A stretch of 64,000 nucleotides of DNA, taken from Rhodobacteraceae bacterium M382. GTDB lineage: Bacteria > Pseudomonadota > Alphaproteobacteria > Rhodobacterales > Rhodobacteraceae. The stretch is from positions 671,501 to 735,500 of the forward strand of contig CP081098.1 in assembly GCA_025141015.1 (NCBI GenBank), in the 5' to 3' direction. The position numbers and the translations under genes were made by a program. Shown here piece by piece: positions 17,976 through 27,396 of this stretch (the stretch's first letter is position 1; every line of letters begins with the position of its first letter). The notes under the pieces were generated by a model that saw nothing but the letters and a program-made list of their open reading frames with translations, did not search any database and was not told the DNA's origin.

Positions 17976-19246
17976 CCACACAGACATCGGATGCCATTCT
18001 CGCCCGGATGATGGCGCTGCACCCGAAAATCATTGACCTGACACTGGACCGTGTCTGGCGCCTTCTGGATGCATTGGGGAACCCGCAGAACGATCTGCCT
18101 CCTGTGATTCACCTGGCTGGAACCAATGGCAAAGGATCGACCCAGGCGATGATCCGCGCAGGGGTGGAAGGTATGGGCAAATCTGCCCACGCCTATACGT
18201 CCCCGCATCTGGCACGGTTTCACGAACGCATCCGGCTGGCGGGCGAACTGATCAGCGAGGACCACCTGACCGAAATTCTGGATGAATGTTATGCCAGCAA
18301 CGGTGGCATCGACATCACCTATTTCGAAATCACAACCTGCGCGGCTCTGTTGGCTTTTGCCCGAACACCTGCCGATTACACTCTGCTCGAGGTCGGTCTG
18401 GGTGGGCGCCTGGATGCAACAAATGTTCTAGACGCGCCCGCGTTGACTGTGATCACCCCCATCTCGATCGATCACGAGCAATTTCTGGGTAATACACTCG
18501 CCAAAATCGCGGCAGAGAAGGCCGGGATCATCAAACGCGGTGTCCCTTGCGTGGTCGGTCCCCAACCCGACGAAGCGCTCGCGGTTATCGAAGACGTGGC
18601 AACCCGTCTTGGTGCGCCGCTTTTGGTCCACGGACAGGACTGGCATGTCAGCCAGGAACGTGGTCGCCTGATTTATCAGGACGAAACCGGTTTGCTGGAT
18701 CTGCCGCTTCCTGCCCTTTTGGGCGCGCATCAGATTCAGAACGCCGGAGCGGCAATCGCGGCCCTGCGTCACCTTGGCGCGGACGATGCCGCCTGCGAGG
18801 CTGCGATGGTCAACGCCGTCTGGCCTGCCCGAATGCAGCGCCTCAAGACCGGCCCGTTGGTCGATATGGCACCTGAGGCCGAACTCTGGCTGGATGGTGG
18901 CCACAACGCCGCCGCAGGCATTGCGCTGGCCGATGTTCTGAGCAACTTGCCTGCACGCCCGACCCATCTGATCTGCGGGATGCTCAATACCAAGGATGTG
19001 ACCGGCTACATGCGTCCGCTGGCGGCCCATGCGACCAGCCTTACCGCGATCTCGATCCCGGATGAGATCAATACGCTCAGTGCCGAAGAAACCAGCGCCG
19101 CCGCAACCGAGGTTGGCTTGCAAACCGCAACGGCTGACAGCACAGCCGACGCGCTTGCCGCCATTCTGATACAGGATCCGCAGGCCCGGGTTCTGATTTG
19201 CGGGTCGCTGTATCTGGCCGGGCATATCCTGCGCGAAAACGGCTAA
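17972..19246 (+). CDS. folC: Dihydrofolate/folylpolyglutamate synthase
   Basis: Cytosolic ligase that adds glutamate to dihydropteroate and then to tetrahydrofolates, giving the retained cofactor pool. The 424 residues match the family length. The ATP-binding loop is [14 protein letters not shown] (about 48-61), followed by [14 protein letters not shown]; the Mur-ligase-like core has [10 protein letters not shown] and the metal/ATP segment [12 protein letters not shown]; the C-terminal domain includes [11 protein letters not shown]. Start codon overlaps the accD stop (ATGA). Confidence 0.96.
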   Translation: MTTQTSDAILARMMALHPKIIDLTLDRVWRLLDALGNPQNDLPPVIHLAGTNGKGSTQAMIRAGVEGMGKSAHAYTSPHLARFHERIRLAGELISEDHLTEILDECYASNGGIDITYFEITTCAALLAFARTPADYTLLEVGLGGRLDATNVLDAPALTVITPISIDHEQFLGNTLAKIAAEKAGIIKRGVPCVVGPQPDEALAVIEDVATRLGAPLLVHGQDWHVSQERGRLIYQDETGLLDLPLPALLGAHQIQNAGAAIAALRHLGADDAACEAAMVNAVWPARMQRLKTGPLVDMAPEAELWLDGGHNAAAGIALADVLSNLPARPTHLICGMLNTKDVTGYMRPLAAHATSLTAISIPDEINTLSAEETSAAATEVGLQTATADSTADALAAILIQDPQARVLICGSLYLAGHILRENG

Positions 19247-19257
19247 CCCCCGGTTTC

Positions 19258-19321
19258 GCTTCTTTCTGGTCCCAAATACCTCGGGGGTGAGGCCGCAAGG
19301 CCGAGGGGGCAGCGCCCCCTC
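19258..19321. repeat. Dispersed gene-end element, copy B, with hairpins
   Basis: This copy lies between the convergent folC and zapE genes. Its core (19258-19282, containing TTTCTGGTCCC then AAATACCTC) matches copy A at 24 of 25 positions. It is followed by two GC-rich hairpins, GGCC-GCAA-GGCC (19291-19302) and GAGGGGGC-AGC-GCCCCCTC (19303-19321). Placement between two gene ends suggests bidirectional termination or mRNA 3'-end protection, though no long T-run is present. Confidence 0.75.
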
Positions 19322-19323
19322 TC

Positions 19324-20400
19324 TTAGGTGTCGGATTGCCCCCAGTCCTTGTCCTGCATCTCGCGCAGACGCGACGCTGTACGTTCGAATTCAAAGGTGC
19401 CCTCGCCTTCGACGTACAGCATCTCGGGCTGCGCCGCCGCGGAACAGATCAGCCGTACACGTGCCTCGTACAGTGCATCAATCAGAGTGACAAAGCGTTT
19501 GGCCTCGTTGAAATTGTTCCGGCTCAGGCGCGGGATGTCCTCTAGCACCAGAACCTTTACCTCTTGGGCAATGGACAGGTAATCCCCCGGTCCCAGCATC
19601 TTGCCGCACAGATCGTAAAAGCTGGCTCGTCCCACGCCGTTGCGAAAAGCGGGCAGAACGACTTCGCGTCCTTTGACTTCCAGGGTCAGCGGGCTGGCCT
19701 CGCCTCCTGACAGATCTGTCCAAACTGCGGAAATCTGCGCTCGGGCGCTGGCGTCGTTGGGCGCGAAATAGACCTGTGAACCCTTTAGGCGGTCCTGTCG
19801 ATAATCCGTCGGACTGGCCAGTTCATGGATTTCCATCTTGCCCTTGATCAGCTCAATAAACGGCAGGAACAACTGCCGATTCAATCCGTTCTTATACAGA
19901 TCATCTGGCACCCGGTTGGACGTGGTCACGACAACGACATCCGCTGCAAACAGGGCTTCGAAGAGGCGTCCGACAATCATCGCATCGGTGATATCGGTGA
20001 TCTGCATTTCGTCAAAAGCCAACAGGCGGACGCTGGACGCGACGTCTGCTGCTACTGGCGCAATGGCATCGTCGACCCCACGTTGACGGGCCTCGTGCAT
20101 GGCGCTGTGGATCTCCTGCATAAAGGCGTGAAAATGCACCCGGCGTACCGGGATGTCGCCCAGGCTGTCCACAAACAGATCCATCAACATGGACTTGCCG
20201 CGGCCAACCCCGCCCCACAGGTACAACCCTTTTGGAGCCGGTGGTGGCGCAGCGCGGCGGAATAAACCGCGTTTGACAGGATCAGCGGTCAACCCGTCGG
20301 CAATCCGTTGAAACTGTGGCATGACGTCCTGCTGCACAGGGTCCGGGCGCAGGTCGCCCGCCGCAATTCGTTGTTGATAAAGCGCATTCACATTTGACAT
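19324..20400 (-). CDS. zapE: Cell division AAA+ ATPase ZapE
   Basis: A 358-residue cytosolic ATPase of the AFG1/ZapE family; in E. coli it associates with the Z-ring late in division and destabilises FtsZ polymers under stress. Walker A is GLYLWGGVGRGKSMLMD (about 57-73) and Walker B RLLAFDEMQITD, with the sensor-like region VTTSNRVPDDLYKNGLNRQ and the family segment SRNNFNEAKRFVTLIDALYE. It is transcribed as a single gene, convergent to folC; copy B of the gene-end element lies directly downstream. Confidence 0.95.
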   Translation of the reverse strand: MSNVNALYQQRIAAGDLRPDPVQQDVMPQFQRIADGLTADPVKRGLFRRAAPPPAPKGLYLWGGVGRGKSMLMDLFVDSLGDIPVRRVHFHAFMQEIHSAMHEARQRGVDDAIAPVAADVASSVRLLAFDEMQITDITDAMIVGRLFEALFAADVVVVTTSNRVPDDLYKNGLNRQLFLPFIELIKGKMEIHELASPTDYRQDRLKGSQVYFAPNDASARAQISAVWTDLSGGEASPLTLEVKGREVVLPAFRNGVGRASFYDLCGKMLGPGDYLSIAQEVKVLVLEDIPRLSRNNFNEAKRFVTLIDALYEARVRLICSAAAQPEMLYVEGEGTFEFERTASRLREMQDKDWGQSDT

Positions 20401-20561
20401 GACCCAGCCATACCGCGCGCCACAAATGAAGAAAAGCGCCCGATGTTATCCTGATACGTCGCGTCAGTTCAAATTTCGTTTCCCTGGCCGTCAAAAATTC
20501 TGATTTGATCCAATTGCCAGACCCGTTAAGTTGGTTCTTCAGTTTTTCGGAAAGACGCGCG

Positions 20562-21806
20562 ATGGACAAAGGTCACTCCTTATTCACCCCGGTTTTGATT
20601 GTGGGGTGTCTGATCATCACGATCAATTTTGCAGTGCGCGCGTCGTTTGGCGTGTTCCAGATCCCTGTTGCGACTGAATTCGGGTGGTTGCGTACCGAAT
20701 TTTCGATGGCAATTGCCATTCAAAACCTGGCCTGGGGGATCGGCCAGCCGATATTCGGGGCACTGGCAGAAAAGATAGGGGATCGCAAGGCGATCATCCT
20801 AGGGGCCTTGACCTATGCAGCGGGCCTTGTGTTGACGGCCGGGTCGACCACCCCGTTCGAGCATCAAATATATGCGTGGTTGGTGGGGTTCGGCATTGCT
20901 GGGACCGGGTTCGGGGTCGTGTTGGCCGTTGTCGGACGCGCCAGTTCGGATGAAAATAGGTCGATGTCGCTGGCAATCGTGACGGTGGCCGGATCGGTGG
21001 GGCAAATCCTGGGTGCCCCGGCTGCGGAATGGTTGCTGACATTTCTGCCGTGGCAGCAGGTCTTTGTTGTGTTTGCAGGTGCGGTTCTTGCAACCATCCT
21101 GTCGCTCCCATTCATGCGGGCCCCGATTGTTGCATCCAAACAGGAACTGCAGGAAAGCATGGGGCAGATCCTGATCAAGGCGTTCAAGGACCCGTCCTAT
21201 ACTTTGATCTTTGTCGGCTTCTTTAGTTGTGGGTATCAGTTGGGTTTTATCACAGCGCATTTCCCGGCCTTTGTCACCGAAATGTGCGGACCGATTCTGC
21301 CCGGAGGTATGTTGGACAATGTTGGGGTTTCATCGACCTCTTTGCTGGGAGCGGTGGCGATTTCTCTGATCGGAGCGGCGAATGTCGTGGGGACGCTGGC
21401 TGCAGGGTGGGCTGGCAACCGGTTTTCCAAGAAGTACTTGCTGGCGGGTATTTACACAGGCAGGACAATTGCGGCGAGCCTGTTCATTCTGCTCCCGATC
21501 ACCCCGACGACGGTTGTGCTGTTTTCGGTTGCTATGGGATCGATGTGGTTGGCTACGGTTCCGTTGACGTCTGGATTGGTCGCGCATCTTTACGGGGTTC
21601 GCTATATGGGAACGCTGTACGGGATCATCTTCTTCAGCCACCAACTGGGCAGCTTTCTGGGGGTTTGGCTGGGTGGACGGATGTACGACATCTATGGCGA
21701 TTACACGTTGGTCTGGTGGATCGGCGTTGGCATTGGTGCGTTCAGCGCCATTGTTCACCTTCCGATCCGTGAAAACCGTCCCAAATCCGCGGTTGTTGCC
21801 GTCTGA
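20562..21806 (+). CDS. MFS transporter
   Basis: A 414-residue inner-membrane transporter of the major facilitator superfamily with about 12 hydrophobic segments. The motif between helices 2 and 3 is FGALAEKIGDRKAIILG, close to the standard G-x-x-x-D-R-x-G-R-R pattern, and the FGVFQIPVATEFGWLRTEFS opening resembles the OFA/monocarboxylate-porter-like branch (UhpC- and OxlT-related). A carboxylate substrate is plausible but not shown. The start MDKGHSLFTP at 20562 has GGAAAG upstream. It stands alone, divergent from zapE. Confidence 0.88.
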   Translation: MDKGHSLFTPVLIVGCLIITINFAVRASFGVFQIPVATEFGWLRTEFSMAIAIQNLAWGIGQPIFGALAEKIGDRKAIILGALTYAAGLVLTAGSTTPFEHQIYAWLVGFGIAGTGFGVVLAVVGRASSDENRSMSLAIVTVAGSVGQILGAPAAEWLLTFLPWQQVFVVFAGAVLATILSLPFMRAPIVASKQELQESMGQILIKAFKDPSYTLIFVGFFSCGYQLGFITAHFPAFVTEMCGPILPGGMLDNVGVSSTSLLGAVAISLIGAANVVGTLAAGWAGNRFSKKYLLAGIYTGRTIAASLFILLPITPTTVVLFSVAMGSMWLATVPLTSGLVAHLYGVRYMGTLYGIIFFSHQLGSFLGVWLGGRMYDIYGDYTLVWWIGVGIGAFSAIVHLPIRENRPKSAVVAV

Positions 21807-21833
21807 GCAGGCGGTATGACAGCAGGTGGATGT

Positions 21834-22760
21834 TCAGTTGAGCCCGTCCTGCAATGTTTCGCGCAGCGCACCCAAAACCGCGTCGGTATGTGTATAGACC
21901 AGGCCATGCCCAGCGTCGTCGATGACCTCCTGTTTGGCGGATCGACTGACAGTGGTCAGTCGACCCAATGACGACAGGGGGATGGTCGTGTCGTGGCGGG
22001 CCCAAACCGCCAACAGCGGCACGCCCGCGCGGTGAATCTTCTGCAGATCCTGGCTCATGTCTTTGGTCAGGATGCCACGCAATGCGGCGAGCACGGCCGG
22101 AACATAACCTTGGTACCGCAGTTCGTTCTGCATAAGATCGCTGATATCCGGCACCGAACTGGGCTGGCCGATTTCTGCGCGGGCGGTGCGTCGATGGAGA
22201 ACGGGAAAACAGGCCAGCATCAACCAGTCTCCAATCAGCGGCACCTTTTGTATGATCTCAGTCAGGCGACCAAAGTCGGTGTTCAGCCCCGCCGAAGCCA
22301 ATAGGACCAGCTGGCGAACTCTGTTGGGGTAATGGGAAGCAAAGGCGGTCGCGATCGCGCCGCCCATCGAATAGCCGATCAAGGTGAAGTCATCGTCAAC
22401 ATTCTGATCGGCCAACAGCTCTTCGAGTTGATTGACAAAGAAGTCCTGGTTTTGTTCTCCGGTTGGCCGATCCGAGTATCCGCGCCCGTACAGATCATAC
22501 ACCAGAACCCGGTACCCCATCGCAGACAGCCCGCGTGCCAATCCTTGCCAGACAAAGGATGGCGTGGTCAGACCGTGAACGCATACCGCAACCGGCCCTC
22601 GGATCGGGCCAATCCACTGGTAATGCGTCAGACCGAGGGACAGGGTTGCAAACTGTCCCGGAGCGGTCTGGCGGATCTGGGGCGACATTCTGGGCCGTCG
22701 GCGTTCGATCACGACAGGGATGGCTGCCACAACAATCAGAACACCAAGAACCCAGATCAT
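21834..22760 (-). CDS. Alpha/beta hydrolase
   Basis: A 308-residue alpha/beta-fold hydrolase with an N-terminal membrane anchor or uncleaved signal (MIWVLGVLIVVAAIPVVIE). The nucleophile elbow is GYSMGGA, the oxyanion region HGLTTPSFVWQGLA, the acid is likely Asp in AVWARHDTTIP and the His in DDAGHGLVY. Substrate is unknown; the fold resembles lysophospholipase/esterase-type enzymes. Its ATG overlaps the stop of the cyclodeaminase gene (ATGA), making it the third gene of the HAD-cyclodeaminase-hydrolase operon. Confidence 0.85.
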   Translation of the reverse strand: MIWVLGVLIVVAAIPVVIERRRPRMSPQIRQTAPGQFATLSLGLTHYQWIGPIRGPVAVCVHGLTTPSFVWQGLARGLSAMGYRVLVYDLYGRGYSDRPTGEQNQDFFVNQLEELLADQNVDDDFTLIGYSMGGAIATAFASHYPNRVRQLVLLASAGLNTDFGRLTEIIQKVPLIGDWLMLACFPVLHRRTARAEIGQPSSVPDISDLMQNELRYQGYVPAVLAALRGILTKDMSQDLQKIHRAGVPLLAVWARHDTTIPLSSLGRLTTVSRSAKQEVIDDAGHGLVYTHTDAVLGALRETLQDGLN

Positions 22761-23674
22761 TGCTGTTCCTTCCACTTCTGCAGGATGTGGTGGCTGGTCA
22801 TCAGGTCCAGATGCGCCCCGCCACCATTTTTGAAGATCGTGATGTCATCGGCATTATAGCTGGGGAAACGGTCAAGGCCATAAAAGTCGGCCAGAACGTG
22901 GTCACGTGAAATCACGCCCTGTTCCAACGGGATCTTGAACTCGCCGATATGATCTAACGTGGTATCCAGACTGTCGGCATAGACCTTGCTGCGCAGTAGC
23001 GCGGTGTCGTCGGTTTCCCGCATGTCGGGGCGATAGGCACCGATCATGTTCAGATGTTGTCCGGGGTGCAGCCACTCACCTAAAATCACCGGAGTAGATG
23101 ACATGGTGGCGGTGACGACGATGTCGGCGGCGCGCACTGCAGCCTCCAGTTGGGGTGCAACCAACGTTCCTGGGCGGCTGTCCACCAAATCCTGTGCCTT
23201 GGGCAGGGTCCGGTTCCAAACCCGGATTTGTGCGTTCGGAAAACCGGCCGAAAAGGCGTCTATCAGAGATCCACCCACGGTCCCGGCACCCACGATCAGA
23301 ATCTCACGGCTTTCCGGGTTGGCCAGTTTCAGGGCCCCCAACAAGCTATCCCCGGCGGTTTTCCATTTGGTTACCAGGTGAAAATCAAGCAGCGCCGACA
23401 ATGTGCCATTGGCGTCATCAAACAAGGACACCGCACCGTTGATCATGGGTGCTCCTTTGTCGGGATTGCGCGGGAAGATCGTCGCTGATTTTACCGCAAT
23501 CCCCATGCCGTCGATCCAGGCCGAGCGGCTTAGGAGAGTGTCAGGGTCCCGATACAAAAACGTGTCGTCGATTTCGGCCTTGGGCAGGCTGTGACCGGAC
23601 ACCAGAGCACGCGTGTATTCAACCCAATCGAGCAGCGCATCGCCGTCGTCAAATGTGATGAATGGGGCACTCAT
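22757..23674 (-). CDS. Ornithine cyclodeaminase family protein
   Basis: A 305-residue NAD(P)-dependent enzyme of the ornithine cyclodeaminase/mu-crystallin family. These reduce or deaminate small amino acids or cyclic imines; the precise substrate cannot be assigned. The Rossmann segment is ILIVGAGTVGGSLIDAF, and family residues around KSATIFPRNPDKGAPMINGAVSLFD line the active site. The short start MSAPFITFDDGDALLDW at 23674 overlaps the HAD gene's stop (ATGA) and is preferred over an N-terminal extension to 23758 that would lie inside the HAD gene. Confidence 0.88.
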   Translation of the reverse strand: MSAPFITFDDGDALLDWVEYTRALVSGHSLPKAEIDDTFLYRDPDTLLSRSAWIDGMGIAVKSATIFPRNPDKGAPMINGAVSLFDDANGTLSALLDFHLVTKWKTAGDSLLGALKLANPESREILIVGAGTVGGSLIDAFSAGFPNAQIRVWNRTLPKAQDLVDSRPGTLVAPQLEAAVRAADIVVTATMSSTPVILGEWLHPGQHLNMIGAYRPDMRETDDTALLRSKVYADSLDTTLDHIGEFKIPLEQGVISRDHVLADFYGLDRFPSYNADDITIFKNGGGAHLDLMTSHHILQKWKEQQ

Positions 23675-24291
23675 GCAGCGTCCTCCGTGCTCAATAGACC
23701 TTCTGCCATCAGCCGATCCGCCCAAAGCTGGGGGTGCGTAAATAAATGGGTCTGCCACCCACGCGCGGCTGCGGCGTCGATATTGTCCTGACGGTCATCG
23801 GCAAAGATAAGGCGATCCGGCGCGATACCGCAATCCTGTTCGACCATTTCATAGATCACCGGCTCGGGTTTTGCGGTTTTCATATGACCCGAGACATAGG
23901 CCCGATCGAATTCTCCGAGGAACGGGTATTCCGCCTTGGCGATGTCCCAGTTTTGAACCCCGATGTTGGACAGAATGAATGTGGGTACATCTTTGGCCCG
24001 CAACGCACGCATCAGACGTACAGAATGTGGGAGCGCAGGGGTCGCCAGATCCAGCCAATTGTCATGCCACATTCGAATTTCATTGCGCCAACCCGGGTAT
24101 TTGTCAGCCCAGTCATAAACGGTGTCTGTGAAATGATGGCCGCGATCCACCAGATCGTTCATGCCATGCAGGTCAACTTCGTCAAACATGGCCCGCCGGC
24201 GCGCCTCTCCGATTTCGGCGTCATAGAAGCGTTCCGGTTTCCATTCGATCAGCACATTACCGATATCAAACACGACGGCTTCGACGGGCAT
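23671..24291 (-). CDS. HAD family hydrolase
   Basis: A 206-residue cytosolic phosphatase-like protein of HAD subfamily IA. Motif I is VVFDIGNVLIEW, motif II ILSN, motif III around TAKPEPVIYE and motif IV IFADDRQDNIDAA. As in the YihX-type branch (sugar-phosphate phosphatases), the second motif I acid is replaced (DIGN rather than DxD), which still occurs in active members. It starts a compact operon with the cyclodeaminase and alpha/beta hydrolase genes, each overlapping by four bases. Confidence 0.88.
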   Translation of the reverse strand: MPVEAVVFDIGNVLIEWKPERFYDAEIGEARRRAMFDEVDLHGMNDLVDRGHHFTDTVYDWADKYPGWRNEIRMWHDNWLDLATPALPHSVRLMRALRAKDVPTFILSNIGVQNWDIAKAEYPFLGEFDRAYVSGHMKTAKPEPVIYEMVEQDCGIAPDRLIFADDRQDNIDAAAARGWQTHLFTHPQLWADRLMAEGLLSTEDAA

Positions 24292-24456
24292 GGGCGTGTC
24301 CTTTCCAATTTGGTTTTTACAGGAGCGTGTCTTTCACCCGACAGATACAAGCCAGGCTCGCAGGATCAAGCAAAACGCTCGCGATCAAACGGAATTCAAC
24401 AGATCACGAGCCATGGCAGGGGGCGGGGCTTGCCCCGGACGCTGCCACGCCCAACG

Positions 24457-24485
24457 GCTGTTATTGTTCCAGGAACAATGACAGC
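24457..24485. repeat. 14-bp-arm palindrome
   Basis: Between the yaiI-like gene end and the HAD gene start lies GCTGTTATTGTTCC, one central base, then GGAACAATGACAGC: 14-bp arms with a single mismatch. It contains the perfect palindrome TTGTTCCAGGAACAA. No T-run follows on either strand, so it reads more like an operator than a terminator for either gene. Confidence 0.6.
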
Positions 24486-24510
24486 GGGCGGGAGCCCTTG
24501 GTCCAGATGA

Positions 24511-24966
24511 TCAACCTGGGCGTTTGGCGGCCCGCAATTCGCGTTCCAGGGCATCCAGAAACCGAGAGCGATCCGCTTTTGAAAACGGTTTGCCGCCGCC
24601 ACCTGCGCCCAGCGGGTTGGCGGCGCGTAAATCGGCCATCAGATCGCGCATGGCCAGCTGCTGGCCGATATTTGCCTGAGTGAACCTTTCGCCATTGTGA
24701 CGCAGCACCTGAGCGCCCGCCTCGATGCATCGGGCGGCCAGTGGAATGTCACCAGTCACCACGACGTCACCGGGGCCGCAGCGCTCGGCAATCCACATGT
24801 CGGCCACATCGGCACCTTCGGATACGATCACGTTTTCGACCAGCGGGTTTTGCGAAGGTCGCAACCCGCCGTTCGAAACGACGAACATCTTCAGTCCGTG
24901 GCGGGTTGCGACCCGCTCGGCCTCCTGTTTGACAGGACAGGCATCCGCATCAATGTACAGCGCCAC
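24511..24966 (-). CDS. YaiI/YqxD family protein (UPF0178)
   Basis: A 151-residue protein of the YaiI/YqxD family, a PIN-like nuclease fold of unknown cellular role. Conserved acidic patches match the fold: IDADACPVK at the N-terminus, [12 protein letters not shown], and [14 protein letters not shown]-terminal charged segment ([20 protein letters not shown]) is typical. The gene shares one base with the end of sthA, so it is probably translated from the same message. Confidence 0.9.
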   Translation of the reverse strand: MALYIDADACPVKQEAERVATRHGLKMFVVSNGGLRPSQNPLVENVIVSEGADVADMWIAERCGPGDVVVTGDIPLAARCIEAGAQVLRHNGERFTQANIGQQLAMRDLMADLRAANPLGAGGGGKPFSKADRSRFLDALERELRAAKRPG

Positions 24967-26447
24967 TATTCTGCGGCCTTGTCAGACTTTTCAGCCTTGG
25001 GAGCTGTCCCTTTTTCAGCAACTTTGGCTGCTTTCTTGACCTTGAATTCATCCGGGATCGGCATCCGGTTGAACGCATCCAGGCCGGCGATCTTATAGGC
25101 TTCGGCCAGGGTCGGATAGTTGAAGGTGTTCTGGACAAAATAATCCACCGTCCCCTTCAGGTTCATCACCGCCTGGCCAATGTGAATCAGCTCGGTCGCG
25201 CCTTCGCCAACGATCTGCACACCCAACACCCGGCGGGTTTTCAGGCTCAGCAGCATTTTCAACATGCCGTGTTCCAGCCCCATGATGTGCCCACGCGATG
25301 TTTCGCGGAACCGCGCGACACCGACTTCATAAGGGATGCCGCGTTCGTGCAGTTCCTCTTCGGACATGCCGCAGGTGGACATTTCCGGCACCGAATAGAT
25401 GCCATAGGGGTACCAGGGGCTTTCCGGCAGCGACGGGGTTTCCAGTGCGTGACAGGCGGCAACACGGCCCTGTTGCAGTGACGTTGACGCCAAAGACGGG
25501 TGACCGATCACGTCGCCCGTGGCATAGATGTGCGGCACATTGGTCTGATAGGTTTTGCGATCGACGCTGACCCGGCCCCGGTGATCGGTTTCCACCCCCA
25601 GCGATTCGAGGTTGAGCGAGGCAGTTGCGCCCATGCGCCCGGCGGCGAACAGCAACATTTCACCCCGAACGTGACGACCATTGGCCAGGCTGACTTCGAC
25701 ATGGTCACCGGCATCTTCGATCTTTTCAACGGCCGACCCCAACCGCAGGTCAACACCGTTTTCACGGATCTGATGGGTGAAATCCTGAATCAGGGTGCGG
25801 TCGATAAAATCCAGGAAACTGTCGCGCGGCTCGATCAGCGACACCCGCACATCCAGCGCCGAGAACATCGTGGCATATTCCACCCCGATCACACCGGCAC
25901 CAATGACCACCAGAGAGCGTGGAATTTCTTCCATCTCAAGGAATTCGTCCCCATCGACCACGGTCTTGCCGTTGAAGGGGACGTAATCCGGTCGATAGGT
26001 CCGGGTGCCCGTGGCGATCAGGAACTTTGATGCGGTCAGACGGGTGGTGTCACCTGCCTCGGTCGCTACCTCGATCTCATGCGGGCCGATGAATTTGGCC
26101 AGCCCGTTCAACGTGTCCACATGGTTGCGGTTGAACTGATGTTCCAGAACATCGACCTCATGGTCCAGCGTCATATGCAGCCGCGCCTTTAGGTCCTCGG
26201 CTTCGATCTGGTCCTTGACGCGGTACGAGCGCCCGTAAAAGCTGCGTTCCCGCCAGCCTGACAGGTTCAGCACGGTTTCGCGCAGGGTTTTGGACGGGAT
26301 GGTGCCGGTATGCACCGACACGCCGCCCAGCCGGTCCTTGCGGTCGATGACCAGAACCCGGCGTTTCAGTTTGCCCGCCTGAATGGCGGCGGACCGGCCC
26401 GAGGGGCCGGATCCAATGATGATCAGGTCATAGTCGAAGTCACTCAT
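24966..26447 (-). CDS. sthA: Soluble NAD(P)+ transhydrogenase
   Basis: A 493-residue cytosolic FAD enzyme that transfers hydride between NADPH and NAD+. It has the disulfide-reductase fold: FAD motif [15 protein letters not shown] at the N-terminus, NAD(P) site [16 protein letters not shown], second FAD motif IYATGDVIG and the dimer domain at the C-terminus. The segment [17 protein letters not shown] lacks both redox cysteines, which separates SthA from glutathione and lipoamide reductases. The last 30 residues are a Lys/Ala/Glu-rich extension ([19 protein letters not shown]) not found in the E. coli enzyme. Confidence 0.94.
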   Translation of the reverse strand: MSDFDYDLIIIGSGPSGRSAAIQAGKLKRRVLVIDRKDRLGGVSVHTGTIPSKTLRETVLNLSGWRERSFYGRSYRVKDQIEAEDLKARLHMTLDHEVDVLEHQFNRNHVDTLNGLAKFIGPHEIEVATEAGDTTRLTASKFLIATGTRTYRPDYVPFNGKTVVDGDEFLEMEEIPRSLVVIGAGVIGVEYATMFSALDVRVSLIEPRDSFLDFIDRTLIQDFTHQIRENGVDLRLGSAVEKIEDAGDHVEVSLANGRHVRGEMLLFAAGRMGATASLNLESLGVETDHRGRVSVDRKTYQTNVPHIYATGDVIGHPSLASTSLQQGRVAACHALETPSLPESPWYPYGIYSVPEMSTCGMSEEELHERGIPYEVGVARFRETSRGHIMGLEHGMLKMLLSLKTRRVLGVQIVGEGATELIHIGQAVMNLKGTVDYFVQNTFNYPTLAEAYKIAGLDAFNRMPIPDEFKVKKAAKVAEKGTAPKAEKSDKAAE

Positions 26448-26450
26448 GGC

Positions 26451-27284
26451 TTAGTCCCGATACAGGGCGTCTGCGTGAAAGCTCACATGCTCTTCCATGA
26501 AGGTCGATACAAAGAAATAGCTGTGATCATAACCTGGCTGCATCCGCAGGGTGGCCTGCTGACGGCGTTCCGCGACCGCATGGGCCAAGGCTTCTGGCTT
26601 CAACAGGTCGATGAACTGGTCCGAGGTGCCGGTGTCGATCAGAATCGGCCCGTCAAACCCCTTTGCCTTCATCAAAAGCGTGGCGTCATGTTCTGCCCAG
26701 GCGCTTTCATCGTCGCCCAGATAGGCGCTCAGCTGTTTGCGGCCCCAATCGCTGGCGGTTGGGTTCGAAATGGGTGCAAACGCTGAAACCGATTTGAACC
26801 GGCCGGGCAGGTTCATCGCCAGGGTCAGCGCGCCGTGGCCGCCCATCGAATGGCCGGTGATTCCCTGGCGGTTCAGATCAATGGCAAAGTTTTCACCCAG
26901 CAGAGCAGGCAGCTCTTCGGCGACATAGTCCCACATTTGAAAATGCGATGCCCAGGGGGCTTGGGTGGCATTGACATAAAACCCAGCGCCTTGGCCGAGG
27001 TCATAGGCGTCATCATTGGCAACCCCTTCGCCGCGCGGCGAGGTGTCAGGAAATACCAGTGCGATGCCCTGTTCAGCGGCCCAGGACTGGGCACCGGCCT
27101 TGACCATCGCGTTTTCATGGGTGCAGGTCAGGCCCGACAGATACCACAACACCGGCACCGGGCCGTCCTGGGCTTCTTCGGGCAGAAACAGGCCAAACGT
27201 CATGTCACATTTGGTGGCGCTACTGGCGTGCTTGTAAACACCCTGAATGCCCCCAAAGGCCCTGTTCTCTGCAACGGTTTCCAT
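26451..27284 (-). CDS. fghA: S-formylglutathione hydrolase
   Basis: A 277-residue cytosolic esterase that hydrolyses S-formylglutathione to formate and glutathione, the second step of glutathione-linked formaldehyde oxidation. The nucleophile is in GHSMGGHGAL, the family segment WYLSGLTCTHENAM sits near the oxyanion hole, and the Asp/His acid-base pair is in LIDTGTSDQF and GYDHSYFFVSTF. Start METVAENRAF at 27284 has AAGGAG upstream. The partner dehydrogenase is not adjacent. Formaldehyde made by the sarcosine oxidase encoded at 59-64 kb would be a natural source of its substrate. Confidence 0.93.
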   Translation of the reverse strand: METVAENRAFGGIQGVYKHASSATKCDMTFGLFLPEEAQDGPVPVLWYLSGLTCTHENAMVKAGAQSWAAEQGIALVFPDTSPRGEGVANDDAYDLGQGAGFYVNATQAPWASHFQMWDYVAEELPALLGENFAIDLNRQGITGHSMGGHGALTLAMNLPGRFKSVSAFAPISNPTASDWGRKQLSAYLGDDESAWAEHDATLLMKAKGFDGPILIDTGTSDQFIDLLKPEALAHAVAERRQQATLRMQPGYDHSYFFVSTFMEEHVSFHADALYRD

Positions 27285-27396
27285 GAATCGACTCCTTGTT
27301 TGCTGTCGGCTTATCGCTAACGCCATGGGAGAGGCGCGTCCAGTACAGGCCCGTCCCAGGTCGCGCGGTTTGCGACAAAATACTGTCGATTTGCGC

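Noticed and set aside
23671-24291. HAD gene thought inactive because motif I reads DIGN
   Set aside because: The DxGN form is standard in the YihX-like phosphatase branch, so it is not evidence of loss of function.
24966-26447. sthA considered as a dihydrolipoamide or mercuric reductase
   Set aside because: The two redox cysteines are absent ([13 protein letters not shown]), which fits soluble transhydrogenase and not the disulfide reductases.
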